Below are positions 18,516 to 28,504 of a DNA stretch of 64,000 nt, piece after piece (the first letter of the stretch is position 1; every line of letters begins with the position of its first letter). Below the pieces are notes generated by a model that ran no database searches, was not told where the DNA came from, and worked only from the letters and a program-made list of their open reading frames with translations. The translations under genes were made by a program, and so were the position numbers. The DNA is taken from positions 3,973,501 to 4,037,500 of the forward strand of contig NZ_CP139482.1 of the NCBI RefSeq assembly GCF_041222825.1. Reading direction: 5' to 3'. This DNA is from Candidatus Thalassolituus haligoni. GTDB taxonomy: Bacteria > Pseudomonadota > Gammaproteobacteria > Pseudomonadales > Oceanobacteraceae.

Positions 18516-20114
18516 TCAGCCAATACGATCCCGATATATCGGGTCCAGACCTGCCTTGAATTTCTCGACCAGAAACCGTGGCTGCACTTTTTCTGTGGCA
18601 GTTTTCGGGAGTTCTTCCATTACATGAATAAATTCGGGAATCATGTTGTTTTCGAGGCGGCCCCGACACCAGGCGAATACCGACTGCGGGTCAAAACCAT
18701 CCGCTTTTCCCGGAACCACAGCGATGACGATATCGCTTTCACCCGGCGCGCCTGATGCAGCTGGAATACCGTAAGCCGCCACATCACTGACATCTGGATG
18801 CTCAGCCACCACCTTTTCCACAAAACCGGGGTTGATAAAGTCTCCGTTATGACGAATACCACCACCCTTGCGATGCTGGTAGAACACCCAGCCATCAGCA
18901 TCCATCGTCACCACGTCGCCGGTGCGCAACCAGCCGCCTTCAACTTTGGCAGCCGAAGCTTGCGCATTATTGAAGTAATCCACGACAGCAGGCGAACCAT
19001 CGGCAGGCCGGAACCAGATTTCACCGGGTACTCCAGGAGGTACTTCATTGCCCTGTTCATCCACCACAATCGCTTTCAGCACCGACGGTGCGCGTCCACA
19101 ACTGCCAATCGGGCCGACACCTGGCGGATTAATGGTCATGCCACCTTCCATGGCGCCATAGAATTCAAAAATATCAACACCAAAGCGCCGGGCAAAATCG
19201 CTCCACAGAACAGCAGGCATACCAGCACTGATAACCAGACGTACCGGGTTATCAGCATCGTTAGCTCGCTGCGGTTCGCTGTAGATGGCAGTCACCATGC
19301 CACCAAGCAGTGAAAACGTGGTGCATCCATAGTGCCGGACAATGTCCCACAGGCGGGACTTGGTGAAACGACGGCTGATCACCGCTCGCAATCCCATTTT
19401 CAATGACGGAGCAAGGGTCAGAAACTGGGCATTGCCATGCGTCAGGGACAAACCGGTATAAGGGCGATCCTGTTGGGTATACCCAAAAACCGCTTGACCC
19501 TGATTTGCCACAAAGCCAAAACGGCCGTGCCGAACAATCACACCTTTAGGGTCTCCCGTCGTTCCAGAGGTGTACATGATCTGCATCGGCGCAGCGTCAT
19601 CCTTGGCCATCACCTCAAGCTCTATTTCAGGAAGTGCAGTTGCCAGGGCATCTGCCATGGATACGGGGGTGATTGACGAGCTATTCCCAGCCAGCCAGTT
19701 CTCACCAACCACATAGGCGAACACCAGACTGGGGACTGCATCCACACACTCAAGCAAAGCCTGCAAGGTGTAATCGGCGCAGATCACCCCCAGACAACTG
19801 GCGTCATTCAGCATGAATGTCAGTTTTTCACCACGGGTACGCGGGTCAATCGGCACCAGTACCGCCCCCAGAATGGCGGCAGCAATCATGGTTTCTACAA
19901 ACTCGGGATGATTTTGCATCAGCAGGCCGATACGATCTCCGGTATGAATACCGCTCTCTTTCAAAGAAAGGGCTATACGCTGGCTGTTATCCCAAAGCTG
20001 CTGGTAGGTACGAACCTCTTCGCGTTCACCATCCACAAAGGTCAGAACATCCAGATCCGGCTCTCGCGCCACACCTTCAGCGACGATATTCGCGATAATG
20101 CTCATATTCTTCAT
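18516..20114 (-). CDS. Acyl-CoA ligase (AMP-forming)
   Basis: The 532-residue protein has the adenylate-forming motifs IMYTSGTTGDPKGVIV (P-loop), EFYGAMEGG, and GGWLRTGDVVTMDADGW, and near the end KTATEKVQPRF with the lysine expected for adenylation. It should activate a carboxylic acid to its CoA thioester with ATP, the entry step for beta-oxidation. AGGG lies 9 bases before the ATG at 20114. It is placed between the thiolase-like and reductase genes with 11-bp spacings. The sequence does not reveal whether the substrate is a fatty, cyclic or aromatic acid. Confidence 0.9.
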   Translation of the reverse strand: MKNMSIIANIVAEGVAREPDLDVLTFVDGEREEVRTYQQLWDNSQRIALSLKESGIHTGDRIGLLMQNHPEFVETMIAAAILGAVLVPIDPRTRGEKLTFMLNDASCLGVICADYTLQALLECVDAVPSLVFAYVVGENWLAGNSSSITPVSMADALATALPEIELEVMAKDDAAPMQIMYTSGTTGDPKGVIVRHGRFGFVANQGQAVFGYTQQDRPYTGLSLTHGNAQFLTLAPSLKMGLRAVISRRFTKSRLWDIVRHYGCTTFSLLGGMVTAIYSEPQRANDADNPVRLVISAGMPAVLWSDFARRFGVDIFEFYGAMEGGMTINPPGVGPIGSCGRAPSVLKAIVVDEQGNEVPPGVPGEIWFRPADGSPAVVDYFNNAQASAAKVEGGWLRTGDVVTMDADGWVFYQHRKGGGIRHNGDFINPGFVEKVVAEHPDVSDVAAYGIPAASGAPGESDIVIAVVPGKADGFDPQSVFAWCRGRLENNMIPEFIHVMEELPKTATEKVQPRFLVEKFKAGLDPIYRDRIG

Positions 20115-20125
20115 AAGTAATATCC

Positions 20126-21355
20126 CTATACCGCCAGAATCGTCACGATCAGTGCCGCAACACTGTCTTTTACGAATCCACCACCGTTTTCAGCCAAACC
20201 GATGCGAGCACTTTCGACCTGTCGGGCACCAGAGCGGCCCTGTAGCTGCTCGGTCAGTTCTACAATCTGGGCAATACCGGTAGCACCAATCGGGTGGCCT
20301 TTACGCAGCAAACCACCAGAAGTACTCACTGGAATACGTCCCCCCAGACGGGTAGCACCAGACTCAACCAGCAGCCCACCCTCACCTTTAGGGCACAAAC
20401 CCAAATATTCGGTATGAATGATTTCAGAAGGTGCAGAGGCGTCGTGAAGTTCCACCACGCTCAGATCAGACGGACCAACTCCAGCTTCTTCGTAAGCCTG
20501 GGCAATTGTGGCTTCAAACACACTTGCTTCACTCTCACCCTCAGCGAAGTCCCAGCCGGTTTTAAATGCGGACGACAGCACACGCACCGGTTTGCTCAAA
20601 CCCAGCTCACGGGCTTTTCGCTCACTGACAACCACAACTGCGGCAGCACCATCACCAATGGGTGAGCACATAGGCAAGGTCAGTGGATAAGCAATTTCTC
20701 GAGCCGCAAGCACTTGTTCAACCGTGACGACATCACGGAATTGGGCGCGCGGGTTCATGCTGCCGTGAAATGAGTTTTTCGCCGATACCGCTGCAATCTG
20801 CTCACGTGTTGTACCGTATTTCTGCATATGATCAGCGGTCATCATGGCGTAAATATCCATAAATACAGAGCGCTGACCTCCTTCCGTCACGGTCATACCA
20901 GCGGCTTTCATACGAGCATTGACGGTCGCTTCAAGTTCGGCTTGCAGCTCTACATCCGCCGCACCGGCAAAAACCGAAAAGCTTTTCGCCTTGTCTTCGT
21001 GAACCAGCTTTTCATAACCACATGCCAGTACCACGTCGTAGGCTCCTGCCGTCACCATGGCAACAGCCTGGTTAAATGCAGTAGATCCAGTGGCACAGGC
21101 ATTTTCGACATTGACAACCGGAATGCCTCCAATGCCAACTTCGCGTAAAACGATTTCCCCCGGCACACACATTTGGCCAGTAATCACTGCCGCTGCCGCA
21201 TTACCCATGTACGCTGCTTCCAGCTCTCCCGGCGAAATCCCGGCATCTTTAAGAGCCTGAAGAATCGCCTCTCCTGCCAGCGATTTCAGGTTACGTCCCA
21301 TATGACGACCAAACGTCGTCATACCTACGCCTGCAACCAATGCATTCGTTTTCAT
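20126..21355 (-). CDS. Thiolase-family protein (SCP2-type)
   Basis: The 409-residue protein has the thiolase nucleophile in NACATGSTAFNQAV (near C87) and GHPIGATGIAQIVEL near the C-terminus. The last catalytic cysteine motif of ordinary thiolases (CxGGG) is replaced by ENGGG, as in SCP2/SCPx-type members. Such enzymes cleave branched or steroid-like 3-keto acyl-CoAs, or act as part of aldolase complexes. GGAG precedes the ATG. It lies directly between the acyl-CoA dehydrogenase and ligase genes. The loss of the second cysteine is worth noting when predicting its chemistry. Confidence 0.88.
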   Translation of the reverse strand: MKTNALVAGVGMTTFGRHMGRNLKSLAGEAILQALKDAGISPGELEAAYMGNAAAAVITGQMCVPGEIVLREVGIGGIPVVNVENACATGSTAFNQAVAMVTAGAYDVVLACGYEKLVHEDKAKSFSVFAGAADVELQAELEATVNARMKAAGMTVTEGGQRSVFMDIYAMMTADHMQKYGTTREQIAAVSAKNSFHGSMNPRAQFRDVVTVEQVLAAREIAYPLTLPMCSPIGDGAAAVVVVSERKARELGLSKPVRVLSSAFKTGWDFAEGESEASVFEATIAQAYEEAGVGPSDLSVVELHDASAPSEIIHTEYLGLCPKGEGGLLVESGATRLGGRIPVSTSGGLLRKGHPIGATGIAQIVELTEQLQGRSGARQVESARIGLAENGGGFVKDSVAALIVTILAV

Positions 21356-21388
21356 TTGAACTCCAGAATAGTTTTTAATCGACGAGGT

Positions 21389-22699
21389 TTAGAACAAATC
21401 AGGATCGATCATGTTAAAACCTGCTTTCAGAGCAAGAATGTCGTTACAACCATCTTCAATCATGGAGGCGCGAGCATCACGGAGGATCTTTTCGATCTGG
21501 TACTCTTTGGTAAGACCATTGCCTCCGAACACCTGCAAAGCCTCGCTGGCCACTTCGAAAGCGGTCTGAGTGGCCGTAACCTTGGCCGCCATGGCAGACT
21601 GGAGGGAGGGAATTTCTGATGTGTGATTATGCAAAGCGACACGCTGTGCCAACGCCCGCGAGGCCTCAACCTTGCGATACATATGGAACAGCCGGGCAGC
21701 AACAGCCTGATGACGAATAATCGGAACGCCACCCTGCTTGCGTTGATGCGCATACTCAAAAGCCAATTCGTAAGCAGCACGGGCAGCACCCGTCCAGACA
21801 CACGCCATTTGACTGTTTGCTTCGGCGTGAATGAGATACACCGCCCGCTGATAATCTTCAGGACCAGCGACGAGATAATCGGTAGTCAATTCAACGTTAT
21901 CGAAATAAACCTCACCCTGAGGCAGTGCACGCTGCCCAATCTTGTCCAGCGGCTTGCCGCGGGTAACACCAGGCGCATCCATCGGCACCAGAATACAGAC
22001 ACCATGCTGGGTATCAGCACCATCGCCAGTATCGGCAGAACAGAACAAAACACACACTTCGGCCGTTGGTGCGTTGGATACCCAAGCCGCTTTCTGACCA
22101 TTAAGAACAACCTTGTCACCGCGAATGGTCGCCACACAGTTGGGGCGTCCATAATTTCCCTGGGCATGAAATGCCTGGCGACTGATATCCAGAGAATCAC
22201 TACCGTGATCCGGTTCGGTAATAGCCCAACAACCACGTAAAGTGTCGGGAAAACGTTCAATAAGGAAAGTCCGGTTAAATACCAATGCCATCAAGGGTGG
22301 CAACGAACAGGCACCATAGATAATAGAAAGGCCGCCATCTCCCCACCCCATTTCTTCCATAACAATCGGGAACAGACGGCCACGTTCTTCCGGCGACAAA
22401 TCCATGAAAGTTTTTGGGGTTATTTCCAGTTTCTTGAGCTCTTCCAGATAGGTCCAGTACGGAGAGCCAGGAGCAATCACCTCATCTGGCGTCATTTTAT
22501 CGAGGGCGATACCAATAGGACGCATCACTTTTTCAGCGAATGAGTGAACCATGTCCTGCATTGTGCTTTCTAGTTCACTCAACTGCCGGTCTGCACCCGT
22601 TGGAGCGAGCTTAACATGTGGTTTTTCAGGCCAATTGAATGGCGGATGATCTGGGCGACCGCTATCAACAGAGTCAGTAGATGCTGATTTCATAATCAT
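21389..22699 (-). CDS. Acyl-CoA dehydrogenase
   Basis: From the ATG at 22699 the protein has 436 residues. It shows the acyl-CoA dehydrogenase plan: AITEPDHGSD in the middle domain, YAHQRKQGGVPIIRHQAV and QVFGGNGLTKEYQIEKILRD in the C-terminal helical domain, and a probable catalytic glutamate in MIEDGCND. It introduces a double bond into an acyl-CoA and passes electrons to ETF, whose genes lie 14 kb away in the same block. The frame stays open back to a TTG at 22837, but GGA close to 22699 supports the shorter form. It is the first gene of the operon, divergent from the LuxR regulator. Confidence 0.9.
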   Translation of the reverse strand: MIMKSASTDSVDSGRPDHPPFNWPEKPHVKLAPTGADRQLSELESTMQDMVHSFAEKVMRPIGIALDKMTPDEVIAPGSPYWTYLEELKKLEITPKTFMDLSPEERGRLFPIVMEEMGWGDGGLSIIYGACSLPPLMALVFNRTFLIERFPDTLRGCWAITEPDHGSDSLDISRQAFHAQGNYGRPNCVATIRGDKVVLNGQKAAWVSNAPTAEVCVLFCSADTGDGADTQHGVCILVPMDAPGVTRGKPLDKIGQRALPQGEVYFDNVELTTDYLVAGPEDYQRAVYLIHAEANSQMACVWTGAARAAYELAFEYAHQRKQGGVPIIRHQAVAARLFHMYRKVEASRALAQRVALHNHTSEIPSLQSAMAAKVTATQTAFEVASEALQVFGGNGLTKEYQIEKILRDARASMIEDGCNDILALKAGFNMIDPDLF

Positions 22700-22833
22700 A
22701 GAATTCCAAAAGGCTTTTATTTTATTTTCATCAATAGCCACGGGATCAGATCGTCGAACCCGGCACAGGGCCGAACCGCAATCGATGCAATGACCAGCGT
22801 TGTAATCATTTTTAAACGCCTGATCATCATTGA

Positions 22834-22853
22834 ACAATCACGGAAAACCGTGA
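22834..22853. promoter_or_regulatory. Candidate operator between acyl-CoA operon and LuxR gene
   Basis: The plus-strand sequence is ACAATCACGGAAAACCGTGA. ATCACGG and CCGTGAT (22837-22854) form a perfect inverted repeat with a 4-base spacer. It matches the element at 15197-15216 at 19 of 20 positions. It sits about 135 bases before the dehydrogenase ATG and about 130 bases before the regulator ATG, so it could control both directions. Confidence 0.6.
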
Positions 22854-22984
22854 TATTCAATTAAAGAGGCAATCTGCTAGTATTCAAAAACTGCCAAAGA
22901 GCAGCTCTCAATAATAAAAATAATCAAAGACTGATCTGCGTCTTGAAAAGACATGGAGAACGGTCGAGAAAAGGCAATAGACGC

Positions 22985-25723
22985 ATGAAAATTTCCGACA
23001 AGCAGCCAGTATCCTTTCCAGGTTTATTCAAGTTTGGAGCAGTTCCACGTCTCATCATGGGAAAGCTCGGAGCACCATCGCAAACCCCGGATGCCATCGT
23101 CAGATCGCGATTGATCAATCGGATCAAACAATCAGATAGACGCATCACCATCGTTACTGCACCGGCAGGCTTTGGAAAATCCATTCTGCTTGCACAGCTG
23201 CATCAATCCGTCGAAAAGGAAGGTATTCCCACTGGCTGGCTCACCCTTGACGAACGAGATAATGATCTCGGACGTTTTTTAGTTTATTTAAACCAAGTGG
23301 CCTCAAGGCTTCTTCCTTTTGATATTTTACCATCACCAGACATCGGAAACTCCAGCCCTACACAGTATTTCAGCATCAAAAACCATATATCCTTATTGGT
23401 TAATAAACTGACAACCACAAAAAACCCTTTTTATATCTTTATTGATGAGTTTGAACATATCAAGAACCCGGAAGTTATTGAAATAATCCAGGAGCTGATT
23501 AATTACCTTCCTATTGATAAAAAAATAATAATAGGTAGCCGAAATACCAAAAGCCTACACTTGTCATCATTGGAAATAAGCGGTCAATTACTCAGTCTGG
23601 ATGAATCAGACCTGCGCTTTGATCAGCCAGAGGCATTGGCACTATTCAACAGACAGCAAAAGCCTCAACTCACAGAATCCGATATAGAAATCGTGATAGC
23701 CAGAACACAGGGCTGGGCCGCAGGTATCAGACTGGTACTGCTTTCCATGAAAGACCAAGATAAACCAACTAACTGGCTGGAGAACCTCTCTGGCAGCAGC
23801 GATCACATTGCAAGGTATCTGGCTGAAAATGTTCTGTCCCAACTCTCTGATAACGCTAGAAACTTCCTGATTTCCACCAGCATCCTCGAACAGTTGAACA
23901 GTAATCTTTGTAACTTCTTGCTGGATCAGACAGACAGCCAGGAGCTTTTAACCTATTTTGAACAGAACAACCTTTTTATTTCCAGAATCAGCCAACCACT
24001 AGAACCAGGAGTTATCTCCTATAAATACCATGCCTTGTTCCGGGACTTCCTGTTCAATGAACTAAAAGCCCGACAACCAGAGAACATTCCCACATTGAAC
24101 CACAAGGTCGCCAACTGGTATTTCAGCCGCAATCGCTTACGACCCGCAGTTGAGCATGCTCTGCAATCCGATGACATGACACTGGCCGCGACCATGATGA
24201 ACAAGTGCATTATGGGTCTGATTGGCGTAGCACAAATGGATACCGCAGCCACTTGGGTGAACAGAATCCCGACCGAGCTGGCAGAAAACCAGATCAACAT
24301 CCAACGCGCCAAAGCCTACGCCATGATCTCATTGCATAAATACCATGAGGCGGAAGCGGCCCTAGCAAGATACCAGATACTAGAGGAAGCAGAAGGGGGG
24401 GACGTTTCTCAGGAAGTGTGTGTACAGCTGGCCCTGCTACATGAGTTCAGCGACCGTCATGATCGCACTGCGGAAGACATCAAAAATTTCAAGAAAACAC
24501 CAGGAGATGACCCTCTGCTCAGCAGCATTGCCTGCAACATCTCCGCTTACCACCATATATCAAACAGCGAGTTTGAGAGTGCAATTATTTCGCTGGAAAC
24601 AGCGAAACAGATTTACGAAACCTCAGGCCCGGATCTACAAGCCTGGCCCAAGGTGTATTCCTATTGTTTCGAAGGTTTAATCGAATTTCTGCACGGTAAT
24701 CTGGAGTCTGCCACAGCGATTTTTGAATTCGGTAGTAAAGAAGCCCAGGGTGCTGCCAAAAGTATCGCGGCCAGTTTTATATCCCGCTCTCAGTATGAGG
24801 GCGACAATCTGACCCAGTCCTGTGAACTGATCCAGAAACACATTCCCACCCTGAAAGATACAGGCGACCTCGATACGATTATCATGTCCTATCGGACAGC
24901 TGCCCGTTGTGCCCATCTACTCGGAGAACATCAACAAGTCGATGCTCTGCTGTCTGAGCTAGGCAATATCGGAGATCGACGGGGTGTCAACCGAGCCAAA
25001 GCGTCAGCCTGGCTAGAGAAGTGTCGGTTCAGCTTACTCAAGGGTGATACAGAATCCGCCAAACGTTACCTGGAGCTTGGCTGTAATAAAAGTATTTGGT
25101 CGGTACACAACGGATTTCACTTGTTCGCCAATGAAATTGAAGAGTGCGAACTGGCCGAGCTGCGCATGGAAATTATTACCGGCAACCCGGCAGTGGCTAT
25201 CGACAGATTGCCTGAGCTGATCGAATTGGCATCCCAAAACAACCGGCTATACCGACGCGCACATTTGCAAAATCTTCTGGCTCAGGCTTTCTATCGTTAT
25301 GGCGACCACGCTCATGCACTACATCATTTCAAAATTACAATCAAATTCTGCGAGCAACATGGTCTGCTACGATTGCTGGCTGATGAACCCTGGTATATCA
25401 ACAATATGCTGAATGCTTTTGAAACCAGTCTCTGCACGGCTTGGAAGCCTTATATCGACAAGCTTTCCACAGCCATCAGTAAAAATGCCTTGGATGACTC
25501 TTACCAAGCAACTCCGTTGATTCTCCCGAATCCTCTAACACCGAGAGAAACCGACTTGATAAAACTCGTCAGTGAAGGCTGCGCCAACAAGGAAATTGCC
25601 AGATTGATGACTATCTCGGAAAACACGGTAGAAACCCATCTCAAACGGATTAACCAGAAGCTTGAAACAAGCAATCGAACCCAGGCAGCCACCAAAGCAC
25701 GCGAACTCGGAGCCATTCAGTAA
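22985..25723 (+). CDS. Large ATP-binding LuxR regulator (MalT/LAL family)
   Basis: The 912-residue protein has an N-terminal STAND-type ATPase with Walker A APAGFGKS (59-66) and Walker B FYIFIDEFEHI. A long helical-repeat (TPR-like) sensor region follows, and then a C-terminal LuxR helix-turn-helix (LTPRETDLIKLVSEGCANKE to ENTVETHLKRINQKL). This is the plan of MalT and AlkS, activators that bind ATP and an inducer. The ATG at 22985 is preferred over a TTG at 22943; the nearest purine-rich box is AAAGG. It is divergent from the acyl-CoA operon and probably activates it; the inducer is unknown. Confidence 0.9.
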   Translation: MKISDKQPVSFPGLFKFGAVPRLIMGKLGAPSQTPDAIVRSRLINRIKQSDRRITIVTAPAGFGKSILLAQLHQSVEKEGIPTGWLTLDERDNDLGRFLVYLNQVASRLLPFDILPSPDIGNSSPTQYFSIKNHISLLVNKLTTTKNPFYIFIDEFEHIKNPEVIEIIQELINYLPIDKKIIIGSRNTKSLHLSSLEISGQLLSLDESDLRFDQPEALALFNRQQKPQLTESDIEIVIARTQGWAAGIRLVLLSMKDQDKPTNWLENLSGSSDHIARYLAENVLSQLSDNARNFLISTSILEQLNSNLCNFLLDQTDSQELLTYFEQNNLFISRISQPLEPGVISYKYHALFRDFLFNELKARQPENIPTLNHKVANWYFSRNRLRPAVEHALQSDDMTLAATMMNKCIMGLIGVAQMDTAATWVNRIPTELAENQINIQRAKAYAMISLHKYHEAEAALARYQILEEAEGGDVSQEVCVQLALLHEFSDRHDRTAEDIKNFKKTPGDDPLLSSIACNISAYHHISNSEFESAIISLETAKQIYETSGPDLQAWPKVYSYCFEGLIEFLHGNLESATAIFEFGSKEAQGAAKSIAASFISRSQYEGDNLTQSCELIQKHIPTLKDTGDLDTIIMSYRTAARCAHLLGEHQQVDALLSELGNIGDRRGVNRAKASAWLEKCRFSLLKGDTESAKRYLELGCNKSIWSVHNGFHLFANEIEECELAELRMEIITGNPAVAIDRLPELIELASQNNRLYRRAHLQNLLAQAFYRYGDHAHALHHFKITIKFCEQHGLLRLLADEPWYINNMLNAFETSLCTAWKPYIDKLSTAISKNALDDSYQATPLILPNPLTPRETDLIKLVSEGCANKEIARLMTISENTVETHLKRINQKLETSNRTQAATKARELGAIQ

Positions 25724-25999
25724 AAGTAATGCGCTCAATAAAGAGAATGAGCAAGGGCACAGATAAAGAAAAGAAATTCCCACGCGATATATCAATCTAC
25801 AGTAGCCAGACTTTTGCAGCTTGAACACGTCTTCGCGGTGATAGTCGACCTCACAATGAGACTCTGCAAACAGTGTACCCAGCCCTTTGCTGGCTTGCTG
25901 ATGCTGGGTAGCATCCATGGCTCCACCGCCACGTACAGTCCTTCAAAATACCAAAGTCGCACCACACTCAAAGTCCCCATATACCAGGCAATCCGGTAA

Positions 26000-26896
26000 T
26001 CAACCTCTCTGCCCTAGCGACTCGCCCAGTACATCCACCAATGCCTGGGCGGCCACCGACAGTTCGTGTCCTTTTTTCACCAGAATGCCGACTTCCCGAC
26101 CGATCGTCGGGTCTTGCAGTGGCACGCACACAGCGCCCATCTCTTCCATTTGCTGACGGCATAGGGACGGTACTGCACTGACCCCCAGTCCGGCGGCCAC
26201 CATACGTCCGACCGTCGCCAGTTGATGGGCATCGTAGGCGACGTTTAACGCCATATTATGTTCCGCCAGACGATTTTCCAGCATCAGCCGCACAATTGAT
26301 GGCCGTTGCAGGGCGATAAAGTCTTCCATTAGCAGCCGTGCCCAGGGCAGCTGTGCGGGCATGGTAGCCGAGAGGGTGGAATTCGGCGGCAGTACGGCGA
26401 CAAATTCGTCGTTGAACAGGGGCATAAAACCCAGATCCGAGGCGCCGTCCGGACTGAGCGAGACGCCCACTTCGATACGGCCGGAACGCACCATACTGAC
26501 GACCTGTTCGGCCACCACGTCATGCACTTCGACCCGGACATCAGGGAAACGCTGACGATAAACCTTGAGTGCCTGGGGCAACAGGCTGGCGGCAAAAGAG
26601 GGCATTGCCGCAATCGCCACCTGGCCCAGCTTGAGGGCAAAACGTTTTTGCAGTTGTTCCTCGGCATTGTCCCAATCGGCCATCAGACGGCGGGCGATGG
26701 GGAGTAGCGCCTGCCCTTCCGGGGTTAATGCCACCGATCGGGTGGTACGGCTGAGCAAGCGTCCGCCAAGTGTATCTTCCAAATTTTTGATCGCCAGACT
26801 GAGTGCCGGTTGGGACAGGTGCACCTGGGTGCTGGCTTCGGCAAAGCTGAGGGTACGGGCGACAGCCAGAAAGGCACGCAGCTGTTTTGCGGTCAT
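26000..26896 (-). CDS. LysR-family transcriptional regulator
   Basis: From the ATG at 26896 (GGAGAT upstream) the protein has 298 residues. The N-terminal helix-turn-helix reads TLSFAEASTQVHLSQPALSL, followed by the usual linker and a periplasmic-binding-like effector domain. The frame extends to 26986 but the extra residues do not fit the family. It lies 116 bases downstream of the amidase gene on the same strand. It may regulate the amidase or act elsewhere; no inducer can be named. Confidence 0.9.
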   Translation of the reverse strand: MTAKQLRAFLAVARTLSFAEASTQVHLSQPALSLAIKNLEDTLGGRLLSRTTRSVALTPEGQALLPIARRLMADWDNAEEQLQKRFALKLGQVAIAAMPSFAASLLPQALKVYRQRFPDVRVEVHDVVAEQVVSMVRSGRIEVGVSLSPDGASDLGFMPLFNDEFVAVLPPNSTLSATMPAQLPWARLLMEDFIALQRPSIVRLMLENRLAEHNMALNVAYDAHQLATVGRMVAAGLGVSAVPSLCRQQMEEMGAVCVPLQDPTIGREVGILVKKGHELSVAAQALVDVLGESLGQRG

Positions 26897-27012
26897 GGGG
26901 TATCTCCGACGGAATACCGCCATCATAACCGTCGGAGACGCGCTGTCGCTATCACTCGATAGGCGGACGTCAGCGAGTGGTATCACAACCCGGAAACCCG
27001 GTGTACTGCTGG

Positions 27013-28302
27013 TTATCGAATAATATGCTGTTCAAACCAGGCCGCCAGTCGCAACAACGCATCATCTTCCCTGGCTCGCCCGATCAACTGCAAACCCAGT
27101 GGCAATCCATCACGATCGACTTCGCCTGGCAGGGTAATGACCGGCAAGCCCATGGCCTGCCAGGGACGGCTCATATGCGGTGCACCGGTTTTTTCCAGAC
27201 CTTGTGGTGCAACGCCGGGAGCCGCTGGAGCCAGGATGGCATCAACCTGATCATGTTGCGACCAAAGCCAGTCGCGGGTGGAGTCCGCCGCACTCAGTGA
27301 GGTCAGGTAATCTGCACGCGGCATTGTTAAACCATCGTTCATCAACGCCTGTAATGGCTCGCTGAGCAACTCCGGTTGTTGCGATTCGATAACAAGGTTA
27401 CGGCATACTTCCCACGCCATGATACGGCCATGATGAGTCACCATCTGTTGCAGGCGCGTACCGGCATCGAGCCAGATGACGTCAACACCGGCCTGTTGCA
27501 GACGCTCAGCAACCTGTTGCAGTGCCGTATTCATATCGATAGCGGTGTCCCCCACGTTTTCCCCGGCACACAACAGCATACGACGAGGCTTGAGTGCAGG
27601 CTGTGGAGCCAGTGCCGACTGCCGTAGCAATACGGCTCGCAGTAACTGGATATCTTCCACCTGGCGGGCAAACAGTCCCAATGAATCCAGCGATTGTGCC
27701 AGCGGCTGGCCGCCACGCAACGAGAACTCTCCCCGACTGCCAACATACCCGACCGAGCCACAGTAGGCTGCTGGCCGGATCACTGAGGCAGCGGTCTGGG
27801 ATCCCAGGGCAACTGGTACCATGGCATCGGCCACGGCGGCGGCGGAACCACTCGATGAGCCACCGGGGGTGCGGGCCAGGTCGTGTGGATTGCGGGTTTT
27901 TCCGGGCCGAAAGTAGGCAAATTCCGTCGTCACTGTTTTGCCCAGTACGATGCCACCCGCCGCACGAATCAGGGCAACACAGGTGGCGTCTTCAATGGGT
28001 TGCCTGCCCTGATGAATGGGCGAACCCATGGCGGTTGGCATATCGGCGGTATCAATGATGTCTTTGATGCCGACTGGCAGCCCCTTGAGCAGGCTCTGCT
28101 GATAAAAGTCCTGTCGCGCTTGATAATTGTGCAGGTAGCCCGTTCGGGACAAACGAACTTGCCAGGCTCCCACGTCGGGTTCGCGGGTTTCGATACGATC
28201 GAAGCAGGCATTGATCACGTCGATGGCGCTGCATTCCCCTGCTTCTATGCGGCGTAATGTTGCCGCCAAACCGGCTGAATTCAGGGAATCGGTCTCGTTC
28301 AT
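27013..28302 (-). CDS. Amidase-signature hydrolase
   Basis: The 429-residue protein carries the amidase signature Ser-cisSer-Lys triad context: GLPVGIKDIIDTADMPT (lysine), TPGGSSSGSAAAVA and LGSQTAASVIRPAAYCG (nucleophilic serine region). It hydrolyses a carboxamide or related bond in the cytosol. GGAG lies 5 bases before the ATG at 28302. At 429 residues it is slightly short for the family. The substrate is unknown; a LysR regulator follows and a malate dehydrogenase gene precedes it. Confidence 0.88.
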   Translation of the reverse strand: MNETDSLNSAGLAATLRRIEAGECSAIDVINACFDRIETREPDVGAWQVRLSRTGYLHNYQARQDFYQQSLLKGLPVGIKDIIDTADMPTAMGSPIHQGRQPIEDATCVALIRAAGGIVLGKTVTTEFAYFRPGKTRNPHDLARTPGGSSSGSAAAVADAMVPVALGSQTAASVIRPAAYCGSVGYVGSRGEFSLRGGQPLAQSLDSLGLFARQVEDIQLLRAVLLRQSALAPQPALKPRRMLLCAGENVGDTAIDMNTALQQVAERLQQAGVDVIWLDAGTRLQQMVTHHGRIMAWEVCRNLVIESQQPELLSEPLQALMNDGLTMPRADYLTSLSAADSTRDWLWSQHDQVDAILAPAAPGVAPQGLEKTGAPHMSRPWQAMGLPVITLPGEVDRDGLPLGLQLIGRAREDDALLRLAAWFEQHIIR

Positions 28303-28504
28303 CAATGCTCCACCTCTGGCGTTTAATCAGGTTGGTTGAGCTATGGTACAACGCCAAATAAAAATTATTCAATTGAATATTCAAGTATTTGATCAGATCG
28401 ATAACTGAAAGATCAGCGGTATGACGGCGGAGTCTCGAATCGGATTAAAGAGTCCGTCAGGAGTGCGGGGCACTGGCCTGCAAGACGTTGTTCAACCACC
28501 AATC

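Noticed and set aside
25724..25980. Minus-strand frames after the LuxR gene
   Set aside because: They overlap in two frames without a ribosome site or clear similarity; at most a decayed gene.
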